Assembly (NCBI GenBank): GCA_003194525.1
Contig: NBIV01000248.1
Coordinates: 1-64,000 of the forward strand
Length of the DNA: 64,000 nucleotides
Direction of reading: 5' to 3'
Source of the DNA: Gracilariopsis chorda
Lineage: Eukaryota > Rhodophyta > Florideophyceae > Gracilariales > Gracilariaceae
Both the position numbers and the translations under genes were made by a program. A model generated the notes under the pieces. It had not been told where the DNA came from and searched no databases. It was given only the letters and a program-made list of their open reading frames with translations. Positions 10,625 to 20,313 of this stretch are shown here, piece after piece (the stretch's first letter is position 1; each line of letters begins with the position of its first letter).

Positions 10625-11812
10625 TCAGTTCCGCCTCGGTGCGTTGGAACCACCACGCTTTCTAATACCGGAACGAATGCGACTGTAGCCTCTAACGCTA
10701 CTACCAGACGCTTGTCTTCTTCGAGTTGCGCTGCGCTGAGGAACATTTTGCAGGTGCGGTTGTCCAGATGTACTACGGCGTTCGATATTTGGCTGAGCTA
10801 CAGGTATAGATTCCGTTGCAGACTGAGTGATTGAACGTATACTCTCAGCTGGCACATGTGAATTCGGTACTTCGGGTTGAACTGACTCTCTCTCTTCCGT
10901 CAGCAATGGAACAGATGTGGAGAATACAGGTGTTATCTCATCATCGTCATCGATTTCAATTGCACAACCTCTAATGCTCTGCTCAAGATTTCGGGGAACT
11001 GGCGGCATGATATCTCCTGCATCGTCATTCCGTTCTCGTCGCGGATGAGAGGCAGTATCTGCCCCTTCTTGAGTCGAATTGTTTCTGGGAACTGCAGCTG
11101 AGAGGATATCACTGGGTCGTGCTTCCAGACGTGGAACACTACGACCAGTATTGTAGCTCCGGTCCCGCCTGAGGCTCTCTTGTATGAGCATGTTTACGGC
11201 CCATTGACCCTCCGCCTTCCGAAGAATCCGATAATGTCTTTCGATTTTGGATCGCAGCTCTACCACAACACTTGCGTGATTCCGAACCAGTGAACGGTAA
11301 GTCAGCGTGCCATTATCTGGTAAGTTACTTGTGCAATACAGATACTCCCTTATACTTCGCATTGCAGCAAACACAAATTCCTCAGAAAGAGGATAATCAG
11401 GACGATACTCACGACGTTCCAGGACTGCCATTTTTCGGTTGAATACCTCCCGCATGCGTTTCTGTGAGCCTTTACCTTCCACACCAGAACTGTTCCTTCG
11501 TCGGGACTCGGCCCGAGTAGGAATTGAAAGAACGCGTTCCTCCCCCACTAGGGTGGTGCCTGCTGAGCTAGGTTGCGGGTTTTGAACGGATTGGTTAGGG
11601 GCAGTCATCAGGGTTGTCGATGTTCCAGACTGTGAGACACAGACGTTAAATATGTAGGAGAAGCAAGGAGTGGGAGGCCAACAAGCCTGCCACACAACTG
11701 TGAAATGGAAAAGAGAGGGACTTGTATCGTTCCGGTCGTTGGAGGTGGCGTATTTATACATTTCGGATGAGTACAGTTTCGTTTCGGAAAGGCGGGAGTC
11801 CGTTCTCCACAT
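10625..11812 (-). CDS. Accessory ORF of the CACTA element
   Basis: A 395-codon open frame begins at ATG 11812; a later ATG near 11605 (MTAPNQSVQN) is an alternative start that leaves the more protein-like part. The middle has a helical, charged block (REVFNRKMAVLERREYRPDY, VVELRSKIERHYRILRKAEG) that could be a trihelix or Myb-like DNA-binding segment. A disordered Ser/Pro/Glu-rich linker with an acidic patch (EIDDDDE) follows, then a basic Arg/Ser/Gly-rich tail (GYSRIRSGIRKRGG). I do not recognise the family. Its divergent orientation 107 bp from the transposase suggests an element-encoded partner, comparable in position to TnpA-like proteins that bind subterminal repeats. That role is inferred from context only. 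Confidence 0.55.
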   Translation of the reverse strand: MWRTDSRLSETKLYSSEMYKYATSNDRNDTSPSLFHFTVVWQACWPPTPCFSYIFNVCVSQSGTSTTLMTAPNQSVQNPQPSSAGTTLVGEERVLSIPTRAESRRRNSSGVEGKGSQKRMREVFNRKMAVLERREYRPDYPLSEEFVFAAMRSIREYLYCTSNLPDNGTLTYRSLVRNHASVVVELRSKIERHYRILRKAEGQWAVNMLIQESLRRDRSYNTGRSVPRLEARPSDILSAAVPRNNSTQEGADTASHPRRERNDDAGDIMPPVPRNLEQSIRGCAIEIDDDDEITPVFSTSVPLLTEERESVQPEVPNSHVPAESIRSITQSATESIPVAQPNIERRSTSGQPHLQNVPQRSATRRRQASGSSVRGYSRIRSGIRKRGGSNAPRRN

Positions 11813-11919
11813 GACCTATAACTGATTCATGATATCCTGAAACGTACGTGCACTAATTTTGACTTCGTATTTGCACTTTCCCTTCTCTAACCAACGTAAC
11901 CTGTAATCACCTTGCACGC

Positions 11920-13062
11920 ATGACTTCGAGGCAACGCTTTCGTCAAAATGCAGGTACTAGAGCGTCTGGGAGTGCCTTCGTTGGCCTGGAAGTTTGTACG
12001 GGGGAGGAAAGTGCAAGCAGTGAGCAAAGCTGTTCATCGAAAGGCAGTTGTAAGAGACGAAGAGCAACAGGTAACAAACATAGTGGAGCTCCAGGTACTC
12101 GGGTCGAGCAGCATTTTGATTCGTTGCCTACACCGTCGAAGAGAATGAAAAGCACAACATCCCTTGCAAGACCTTTTCAAGCGCTGGAATCAGACCACGG
12201 GAATGCTTCTTGCCCGAATTCAAAGAATTCAAAAGAGAACTCATCGAGTAATCCGTCACACGTTTATGATTGTGACCGTAGCTCTGGCCCCCCAAGAACC
12301 TGTGATATTATTCGCTACGATGAAGGACAAAGCCAGACTGCCCACAGAGCTCTGCAACAGCCACAGGACCACGCTTACGGTGTTATCGAACCCATGGATC
12401 GAGAAAGCATAGTTCGGGAAAACAATGTGGCCCAGCAACCAGCACAGGATCATCAGAGTGCTGAAGACGATGCTGGAAGAACGTATGGTTTGCCCTATAT
12501 GGCGCAAATAGAGACTGAGTGTAGTGTGGATGTTGACATGCACAGGAATGAAGCCGAGCAAAACCTTTTGCGTCAGAACAATTGGGATGTCGCTGAAACA
12601 TTCATGGATGAATGCAGCCAATTCTCGGAGCCACAGAAACTCCGTCTTCCGACATGGGAGCTCATGACATCTAACTTTGTTGGCGGTCGTCCTTCTGGAC
12701 ACATGGAAGACCTGAGGGAGGCCGAGTCGAAACGGTTGATGGAAGTACTGTTCATAATCGAATTTGGAGGACTTTCCGAGAGTCAAGCACGGCGACTTTT
12801 GCGAACAAGTTTGATAGCTTCCAAATTTAGCTATGATGTGATCTGTCGGTATAATAGGAAACGAGCAGGAGTGCGAAGATGCTTTGGAGCTATGTGCCGC
12901 CATGATCACGCGCCAGTTTTTGTACCACCCCTTCATGATGCACAGTGCCCAAGCCTTGGTTGTGACAGTCGCATCACCGTTCATCGCAAGTATTGGTACC
13001 GATTGATCTCAGAGCAGTTTCAGCGTTGTGCAGAGAGCTCAATTCCTTTGAGTGCCTTATGA
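11920..13062 (+). CDS. Tnp2 transposase, amino-terminal part
   Basis: The frame opens at ATG 11920 with a disordered, Ser/Gln-rich region of about 250 residues. It then reaches a conserved-looking module: LPTWELMTSNFVGG, an ARR-type helix (SQARRLLRTSLIASKFSYDV) and a Cys/His cluster (CFGAMCRHDH, then CPSLGCD). The cluster resembles the zinc-binding region preceding the Tnp2 catalytic core. The frame ends at 13062 while the catalytic part continues in the -1 frame, overlapping by 70 bases. Reading across at KYW/VPIDLRAVSALCREL makes the best protein. I see no slippery heptamer in the overlap, so a one-base indel is more likely than programmed frameshifting. A short intron is not evident. Confidence 0.65.
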   Translation: MTSRQRFRQNAGTRASGSAFVGLEVCTGEESASSEQSCSSKGSCKRRRATGNKHSGAPGTRVEQHFDSLPTPSKRMKSTTSLARPFQALESDHGNASCPNSKNSKENSSSNPSHVYDCDRSSGPPRTCDIIRYDEGQSQTAHRALQQPQDHAYGVIEPMDRESIVRENNVAQQPAQDHQSAEDDAGRTYGLPYMAQIETECSVDVDMHRNEAEQNLLRQNNWDVAETFMDECSQFSEPQKLRLPTWELMTSNFVGGRPSGHMEDLREAESKRLMEVLFIIEFGGLSESQARRLLRTSLIASKFSYDVICRYNRKRAGVRRCFGAMCRHDHAPVFVPPLHDAQCPSLGCDSRITVHRKYWYRLISEQFQRCAESSIPLSAL

Positions 13063-15305
13063 AAGGATGCGTACAAGCCTATAACTCTATTGCTAATAAC
13101 GAGACTGATATGCTGTATCTGGACTATTACAGTGGCGAGTACTTCCGAGATAAGCACGGAGACCAAATGCTATCTTGGAACACAGAAGAAGAGCTTTACA
13201 TTTTCTTATCCTTCTCCACGGATGGTGTCGAAGTGTACAGAGGGCGAACGATGAAACGATCTCTGTGGCCTCTGATGTTCACAGTTTTGAATTATCCGCC
13301 TGAATATCGTTTTCAAGCTTCAAACGCTCTTCTTTCGGGATTTGTTCCTGGATGTCATGATACAAAGAACTTTGACTGTTTCCTTGCGCCACTTGTCGAA
13401 GACCTACAGAAACTCGAAAAGGGGGTACCTATGCTTTGTCATGATGGAACGGTTAGAACTGTATATGCATCGCTTCTATTCATCACCGCCGATTGGCCCG
13501 CTGCGAGCAAAATTCTTGGCACCAAGGGTCATAACGCTGAGCTCCCGTGCCGAAAATGTCACAAGAAAGCCCGAAGAGTATCTGGTGGGGGAAGCCACCT
13601 TTGGCTACTTCCAGAACTAGTTTCCATGGCACCACAGTCACAGCTATCACCAGATTACATCCGATCAGAGTGCCCTGTACCAAGAACAGAAAGAGGTATG
13701 AAGCTTGTATGGAATCGGTTGAATGCCGCCGTAAGCAGAGCAGCTCGGGATAGAATTGCAAAAGAGACAGGAGTGAAAAGGCGCCCACTTCTGACAAACC
13801 TTACGGTTGAGTTTGTGAGAGGTACCCCGTCTGATCCAATGCACTTATGGCTCCTTGGATGGGTTAAGCATCTCATTTCTCTTTGTACCGGTACACATCC
13901 AAAATGCTTCGAAAGGACGTACTCGTTTGTACTTGATGAGCAGCTCATACGGTATGTTAACGATGCTCTTGCAGAGGGTTACAAGGGAATCCCGGCAGTA
14001 TGGGGAAGACCGCCAGAGTCATTCAAATACATTGGTGGATACAAGGCGGAAGACTACAAAAACTTCGCTCTCTATTACGGATGTGTAGTGTTTCGCAGAA
14101 GGCCAATTGACAGACGTTTAGTATCGCTTTGGAATTTGACTTCAAGGATTACATTCATTCTTTTCGACCCCACACCCTCAAAGAATGATGCAAGGAGGCT
14201 TTCAGATTTGGTTGCGAACGCCCATTCTCTTTTCATCGATTTGTATTACAAATCAGGATCAAACGCCTTTGTGCTAACCCCTACAACCCATGCAATTCTC
14301 CATCTTCCCGAAATGTTGCGGGATTGCGGACCGCTACGAAACGTGTCTCAGTTTCTTGTAGAGCGAGTTGCTGGAACGCTGAGTGAAATGAAGAGATCTA
14401 CTCAGCGCCCTGAGGCAAACCTCTTTCACAAGACCCATAATTTGTTTGCACTGCGAATGATAGGTGGTGGAATGGGACAAGGGGTACAGAGCATGCCACG
14501 AAACCCAGTTTCTGGCGCCTCACACGGTTCTATGCACAGCTCAGAGTCTGACTATCCAGAAAGTATGCGAAGTTTCAGTGATGAGGTTCAATTCCAAAGT
14601 ACGTTGAACGTGGCCACATCCCTCACGCGTGCTTCTACATCCTCGATACACGTATCTGGAAGGAGCTATGTTGTAGGTGGTGTCGAACGCATTAAGGATG
14701 TCACAGAATACCTCCAAGGCTACCTCCCCGTCACTGCACACGACATCCAGATCGCTGAACTCCGAATATTTCCGTGCGCCACCATAGCTAACGGAGACCA
14801 AAGTTGGAGGCTTGAGAGTTTTGCTGAGTTTCAACGTCGAGCCAGGCAGGAGCGCCACCGTGCCCGTCAACGTTGCTGGATAGCTGCTCACTTTGTGAAA
14901 GAGGATTCCGTTGGCTCTTTGGAGGCAGGAACACAACTGTTTGAAGTATACTACGGGCGTATTGATGAGATTTGGAAGACAAGGGCAACGTATCGAAGAC
15001 CAGGGGAGCAGTTGAAGATCGTGGTAGAACTTCATCTCGTTCGAGTTAATTGGATGTACGGTCTCCGGGTTGATGAACTTACTGGACAAGCATTTACTGA
15101 TCTTAGTGGCAGGGAGCGAAGGGGGTCATTGCGAGACATTCGAAGGACCACTGAGGACATTTCCTGTGTAAACCGCCTCATTGGTTTCATGGACTACAAC
15201 GGCAGACGTACATTTCTTGACTCAGTTCAGCTCGAATCTCAAAGCGAAGAAGGAAGAAATGGAGTTCTAAAAGGAGTCATCGGGCAAGTTCGTGGAGGTA
15301 CGTGA
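12993..15305 (+). CDS. Tnp2 transposase, catalytic part
   Basis: This 770-codon frame holds the RNase-H-like core of the Tnp2 family, which cuts CACTA elements at their ends. Signature blocks are LSFSTDGVEVYRG with SLWPLMFTVLNYPPEYR, LVEDLQKLEKGVPMLC, TADWPAASKILGTKGHNAEL followed by PCRKCHKKARR, DPMHLWLLGWVKHLISL, GRPPESFKYIGGYKAEDYKN, and THAILHLPEMLRDCGPLRNV. These follow the order known for Tnp2. A carboxyl region after about residue 500 is less conserved and may bind DNA. The frame is free of stops, so most of the enzyme is preserved. The only obvious lesion is the -1 offset from the amino-terminal frame. It could be a recently active element whose start is broken, or the offset could be a sequencing slip. 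Confidence 0.85.
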   Translation: MVPIDLRAVSALCRELNSFECLMKGCVQAYNSIANNETDMLYLDYYSGEYFRDKHGDQMLSWNTEEELYIFLSFSTDGVEVYRGRTMKRSLWPLMFTVLNYPPEYRFQASNALLSGFVPGCHDTKNFDCFLAPLVEDLQKLEKGVPMLCHDGTVRTVYASLLFITADWPAASKILGTKGHNAELPCRKCHKKARRVSGGGSHLWLLPELVSMAPQSQLSPDYIRSECPVPRTERGMKLVWNRLNAAVSRAARDRIAKETGVKRRPLLTNLTVEFVRGTPSDPMHLWLLGWVKHLISLCTGTHPKCFERTYSFVLDEQLIRYVNDALAEGYKGIPAVWGRPPESFKYIGGYKAEDYKNFALYYGCVVFRRRPIDRRLVSLWNLTSRITFILFDPTPSKNDARRLSDLVANAHSLFIDLYYKSGSNAFVLTPTTHAILHLPEMLRDCGPLRNVSQFLVERVAGTLSEMKRSTQRPEANLFHKTHNLFALRMIGGGMGQGVQSMPRNPVSGASHGSMHSSESDYPESMRSFSDEVQFQSTLNVATSLTRASTSSIHVSGRSYVVGGVERIKDVTEYLQGYLPVTAHDIQIAELRIFPCATIANGDQSWRLESFAEFQRRARQERHRARQRCWIAAHFVKEDSVGSLEAGTQLFEVYYGRIDEIWKTRATYRRPGEQLKIVVELHLVRVNWMYGLRVDELTGQAFTDLSGRERRGSLRDIRRTTEDISCVNRLIGFMDYNGRRTFLDSVQLESQSEEGRNGVLKGVIGQVRGGT

Positions 15306-15828
15306 CAATCAGGCTGGAGATAAGGTGAAGTAATGCGCGGCAGACTGCCCAATGTTTGGGGTTCTACCAGACTGGTAGTTTCTTAATCGTAATGATTAGC
15401 AATCAGAATAGGGATGCCAACTGTAATGTGTATCTGAATCAAATTCTTATTCCAGGTACAGCTATATAGGATGAAAACGGGTGTCAAATAAAAGCACCTG
15501 AGTGGTTGTAACTGGGCAAACTCTCGTGCTTAATTGGACAAATATCAAATCATTATACATGTCTGCCGGATATCATCCGTATATCAGCGAGTACAGTTTC
15601 GTCAAGAAACGATGCACATCCAATGCACATATTGTCGTTCATCATATGCACATCACATGGTCTACTGATGGGCATTATTTGCGCATCTAGACCGTGCATA
15701 CCATGGTTATCTCAAGCATAGCTATGGTACGTCCAACGAACATCAACGGAACATCTATAACCTCTTCAATTCCCATCATATGTAATATTTGTAACCGCAC
15801 ATCTTACGGACATCCGTGGCGCATCCAC
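15306..15828. other. Possible right flank of the CACTA element, no gene
   Basis: AT-rich sequence with short frames only. The string GAGTACAGTTTCGT at 15590 also occurs near 11772 in the Tnp2 promoter region. It may be a subterminal motif or coincidence. Confidence 0.3.
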
Positions 15829-16365
15829 CTACCTCGCTGGGCTCCTCTTGTTACTCTCTACTAGACTCGCCATGGCGGCGATAACCTGGTCCAGCTTCGC
15901 TGCCCCTTCAGTTATAGAGGGGCCTTTGTCGCTATCTTTTCTGGCCTTTGAAGAGCGGGTCCCAACAGCCTCCTCGCCATCTAAAATATTCAGGTCTATT
16001 CTAGATTTCTTAACCCCTTTCGGTTTCTTAAATGAACTGTATTTGACTTGGTAAACCGGTGTCGTCTCGAAATCTGAGGCCGCACGATGCATAACGGGAA
16101 CCATTACCTCATCTTCCAAATCTAGTTTGAGAGACGGATAGCTTCCAGCCTCAAGCTCGTTTGCGACGGGCGAAGCGGTCATTGGTTCTGGACGCACCCA
16201 GTCCCAGTCAAACTCAGGGCATTTTGCTTCAAGCCGCTCGAGCGCATTGTTCCAGCCACTTTCAGTAAGCCTCGAGAGCTTTGCGAAGCTCACCTCCTTT
16301 CTAAAATAGTCCAGCGCCTCTTTACCCGTCTTCATACCTTCACAATGGCGCAGGACCTTGGACAA
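15829..16365 (-). CDS. Hypothetical protein (unknown family)
   Basis: A 178-codon frame begins at ATG 16365 (MSKVLRHCEGMKTGKEALDY) with a charged helical amino half, and an acidic-aromatic patch (CPEFDWDWVRPEP) follows. A basic linker (SSFKKPKGVKKSRIDLN) leads to an amphipathic carboxyl helix (KLDQVIAAMASLVESNK). Composition looks like a real protein rather than a shadow frame. Its position at the edge of a transposon-rich block suggests it could be an element-borne ORF such as a degenerate gag, but nothing diagnostic is visible. I do not recognise it. Confidence 0.4.
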   Translation of the reverse strand: MSKVLRHCEGMKTGKEALDYFRKEVSFAKLSRLTESGWNNALERLEAKCPEFDWDWVRPEPMTASPVANELEAGSYPSLKLDLEDEVMVPVMHRAASDFETTPVYQVKYSSFKKPKGVKKSRIDLNILDGEEAVGTRSSKARKDSDKGPSITEGAAKLDQVIAAMASLVESNKRSPAR

Positions 16366-18639
16366 TTTTTCTTTTGTAGCAAGTCGATATTTTCAGAAAA
16401 GCGGCAGACTCATACCACAATTACTAGTCAGTTTGGCCCACTGACAGGCTCCTATGTTTTTGGAAGGGCTGCTCCTTTGCAGTAGGACAGCTAAATAGCC
16501 CCGCAAGCCGGACTGGCTGCATCTTTGCACTCCAGTCCCTCGTAAAGCCTAGTGCGCTATGTCGGAGCACCTAAAAGAGTTTATAAGCACGCTGCTAGAA
16601 TTTCCTACGGGATTGACGGTACCCGCGCCCGGCCCAGACGGTTCTCTCTCGCAGGCCGCCTGGGAATGGCAATCGATTTTTTCACGCTAACGCCGCCGCC
16701 AGTCTCCTCATTGAGTTAGACTAGCCCCTAGCGCGCCACAATACCAGCCCACCATTTTTCCTAAGTCTTCCTACACGTATTACACGTGTGATAAATCCCG
16801 GAGCATTGGTTAAGGCCAAACTGGAGAACACTTTGGCCTCAGTTCAGGCGAAAATTCGCCCTAGGGGATGAAAAGTAGACTTCTCGATCTAAGCTGCAAG
16901 AAACTGCCCTAGTGACACAGCCCTTGTGCAACTTTGAATTATTTTATGTAGTGTTTGATTGCCAAAATCGGATTCACCCATTGTTGAGACAACCAAAAAA
17001 ACACTAAAAGATGCAAAACTCTGTTAGGATGGCATGAAAAGCCACATTCACAGACCCTCACTGATCAAGAGTTTAAGCAGACGAAGCGGTCTCACCCATT
17101 TTTGCCACGCTCAACAAATAGTTTCTCTGACCCTCAAGGAACCATATACGCCTACGAAAAGGGCGTAGCCGCGCATGCTTCTTAAAGGGTGGATGTAGAG
17201 CCTTCGGAGCAGAATCACCTTAAGCGAAGGCCCTACTATGCCCAAAGAATTAACACACACCTCCCGATATTTCAAGAGGAGACAGCTCACGGCGATCAAG
17301 CGGTCAGCCAAAATTTAGATTTGTTAATAAGTTGGGGAGCATGAGAAAAAGTTCTTTCCATCCGTTTTCCAGACCAGCCTACCTAAGCGACGATCGTTCC
17401 AACGTAGATATGCAGAAGTCTTAGTTTCCTTCAGACTCAACCAAGCAGGTCAAAAAAAAAATTTCCCTGCCCAGGAATCCGGAGTACTCACGAACGGCAC
17501 GACGACAACGTGCTCCTGCAGCGCCGAGTCTGAAAACGCATCTACCGCAATTTTCAGCCTCCTAGTGGATTATTTACATAATGCTTCCCACCAGCTTCAT
17601 GCTAGGGCACCCTGAATATGCGTACTACCATGCGTGCTTACAGTAAAAATCTGCAACATGACATAGCACCATTTACCCAGGATTCTTTAGGAGTGTTATG
17701 ATCCAATTTACTCATTAACTTAGAGCAGGGTAGATCAAACCACAGAACACCATTCTCCTCCCGAAGCAGGCCCGTCAGGCTAGTCCCGATCAATTTCCTG
17801 GCTAAAGTCTTGCATCAGTTAGTCGATACGCCTTCCACGGATTTTTGAGCCTATGAGATAGACACCGTGGGAGTGACCTACAGGCCAGCAACATGCTGAC
17901 GTCCATTTCCCAGGTGATTCTACCATAAAACAGCGCATCCCCGTTCTGGGTACGAGAGAGACGATAAATCCTATGGCCACGACTAGACAAAAAGATGGAC
18001 GAAATCCTTGGTTACCCCGAGCGCCGCTCCTCGCATGCTCACCCGCCCACGGGCAAACACACATCACGGCCGGGGGGGGGCCCCAGGTGCTCAGTACTCC
18101 TAACGCTAGCGAACTCAGAGTTTTAAAACCCCAATTCTCGCAGGGCGCTGCGTTTCACAAAATCCTCTGCTCTCACCCAGGGGTAAACCCAGGATCAAGT
18201 TCGGATTTCACAAGCCACAACACTATACACTAAAACCAAGGCCCAAGGGGACACTAGTAGTCTTTCATAGGGGTGAGAGAAAATTTACTCGACGCCTCAA
18301 AACTGGAAAATCTCCCCGAGAGTCCGAAAACTCGATCGGATCGACTGCAACAATCCCTCAGCGGTGCGCCTCTTCAATCTCACAATTTTCTAGGGGGGGA
18401 TCGTTGTTCAACGTGAAAATCAGCTTCGCTCCAGGAGTCCGAGAACTCAACCGAAGCTACTGCACCGACTACATCTCCAGAGAACTGCCCCACAGGCTCG
18501 ACGGAACGCCTTTCAACCACCCCAGATATAATGGCTGATAGCCCCAACGCTAAAAGCCCCAACTCCCTCTGAAATGTCACTAGGTCCAAAAACCACTCTA
18601 ATTTTTCTTAAGCCATCCCTCTATTTTTTGATACATCAA
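16366..18639. other. Gene-poor stretch, probably decayed transposon sequence
   Basis: No frame longer than about 90 codons. A 44-codon frame at 16558 (MSEHLKEFISTLLEFPTGL) looks protein-like but stands alone. An imperfect duplication lies at 18320 and 18438 (AGTCCGAAAACTC versus AGTCCGAGAACTC with similar flanks). Reverse transcriptase motifs that should precede the integrase at 18.7 kb were not found on either strand. Confidence 0.4.
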
Positions 18640-18699
18640 TGCACCAAAAACTCTCATCAAACCGTACTACTGCCGCAGTTTTTCTAACTATTGACAGTT

Positions 18700-19949
18700 G
18701 CTTCGCACGTCAATCGGCGTCTCCCTATCCATCCCGCACCGGGCCCGTTGGAGTTTGTCGCAATGGACATCCTTGGTTTATCATAAAGTCTGCAAAGAGG
18801 CACCAATACATTGTAGTCATTACCGACCTGTTTACAAAGTTCTGCCGAGCAGTGCCTTTAAAATCCACTACGGCCGCAGCCGTAGCCTCGGGTGTCTTGG
18901 ACAATTAGGTCTATCCGTACGGGATACCATTATACTTGCTGAACGACAACGGGAGCCAATTTGTCTCCAAGTTCTTCGAAGCGGTGTCCAGCATGTTAGG
19001 TATCAAGCACCTGACCACTACGGCCTATCACTCGCAAACAAACTGACAGGCCGAACGGTTCAACAAAACGCTCGTCGAACGCCTCCGTCACTATGTGGCT
19101 GAACACCAAACCTAATGGCACGAATACGTGCAACCGTTGACCTATGCATACAATATGTAAGTGCACAGGACAACGGGCACAACGCTTTTCGATTTGGTAC
19201 TCTCATGGTACTCGCCGGGTCTGCAGGTTGGAAAGACCCCTACCATTATCCCAGAGCATCAACCTGAAAAGGCCACCACGGCACAGGTTAAACGGTACAT
19301 CCTAGCACGTCTTCGGCATGCTCTTTCGTCCACCCAGACGAAAACCACTCGGGCCCAACTCCAGTACAAAAGGGAATTCGATAAAACCGTACGGACTCTC
19401 CCTAAGTTTACTCCCGGGGATGAGGTGTATGTCGACTGAACGGAATGGATGTCAACGGCCCTGGTAGAGCAGGTTGACGAATATACCCGCAAGTATCGGA
19501 AACGTCTTCCGAAAGCATACGGGCCATTTACGGTCGTGAGCACCACGGACGATACCGTCCTCATAACAGAAGACGGACTGGAAAACCGGGTCAGCATTGA
19601 CCGAGTAACCCGGGCGCCACGCCGGGCAGCCCGAACGGCACTGACCACCGACCCAACCACTAGAACGGCTACGCCACGGCTGACCACCAAACCGGATGTT
19701 GATCCGGACGGTCCTTTCGCTGACGAACCTACACAGCCCGCAACAGACCCGACAACATCTATACCGCAACCCTATGAGGTCGACCAAATCGTCGGCCATC
19801 TTGAAACGCTGAACGGAACGCAATACCGAGTCCGTTGGTTCAGATACCAACCGGACCAAGATACATTTGAACCCCCCTCTCACATTCCCCATCATTTCAT
19901 CGCCCGCTACAGGCGTCACCAGAAGCAACGAGGACGTGCAAACCTCTGA
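18700..19949 (+). pseudogene. Ty3/gypsy integrase with carboxyl chromodomain
   Basis: Integrase inserts the retroelement DNA copy into the genome. Visible blocks, allowing for one frameshift near 18780, are PGPLEFVAMDIL, HQYIVVITDLFTKFCRAVPL, LLNDNGSQFVSKFF and TAYHSQTN-QAERFNKTLVE, giving the D, D, E catalytic residues. They are followed by YAYNM, VHRTTG and a KFTPGDEVYVD segment. From about 19773 the tail reads PYEVDQIVGHLETLNGTQYR, VRWFRYQPDQDTFEP and HFIARYRRHQ, a chromodomain, which in chromoviruses steers insertion to marked chromatin. In-frame stops lie at 18906, 19044, 19113, 19158 and 19437. Several are explained by one G-to-A or C-to-T change (for example TGG to TAG, GGA to TGA, CAA to TAA). 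The copy is dead. Confidence 0.85.
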
Positions 19950-20313
19950 GCACCGGGGAGAATGAGGAGGCGGAACATGAGGCGGAACAGGAGGCGGAAC
20001 ACAACACGATATGGGAAGCGGAACGTGGCCACCGTGCTTCCGCGATTGGTTGTTCCGGCACGTTGCTTCAACGTGCGCCCGCGATTTGTTGTTTCAGTAC
20101 GTCGCTTCGACGCACTGTACGACGCCATTTGTCACACGCCCCGTGGCTGGACACACGCTATCGACGCAGAGATCAACAGACCCACTCGCTGGGCCAGCCA
20201 AAGCAGACCGTACGGGAAGGCATAAAGAAGGTGATGCGGAACAAGCAGAAGTTTACTCAAGAACGAGAATGGTGCGCTCACCATACACTGGGAGGAGGGA
20301 ACCGTACCCGAAC

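Larger units (their letters stand above)
10625..15305. mobile_element. CACTA/EnSpm-type (Tnp2) DNA transposon, ends not defined
   Basis: A Tnp2-family transposase (plus strand) and a long divergent ORF (minus strand) share a 107-bp promoter region between 11812 and 11920. This two-gene layout, a transposase plus a second DNA-binding-type ORF, is usual for CACTA elements. I looked for CACTA/TAGTG inverted ends in 9.9-10.7 kb and 15.3-16.5 kb and found no convincing pair, so the coordinates cover only the coding part. Confidence 0.65.

Noticed and set aside
12993-13062. Programmed -1 ribosomal frameshift in Tnp2
   Set aside because: No X XXY YYZ slippery heptamer is present in the overlap in the right frame, and the best protein join lies at its very start. 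An indel is simpler.
10012-15363. Near-identical GTTTGGGGTT strings on both sides of the Tnp2 unit as terminal repeats
   Set aside because: They are in direct, not inverted, orientation and do not start with CACTA or a similar terminus.
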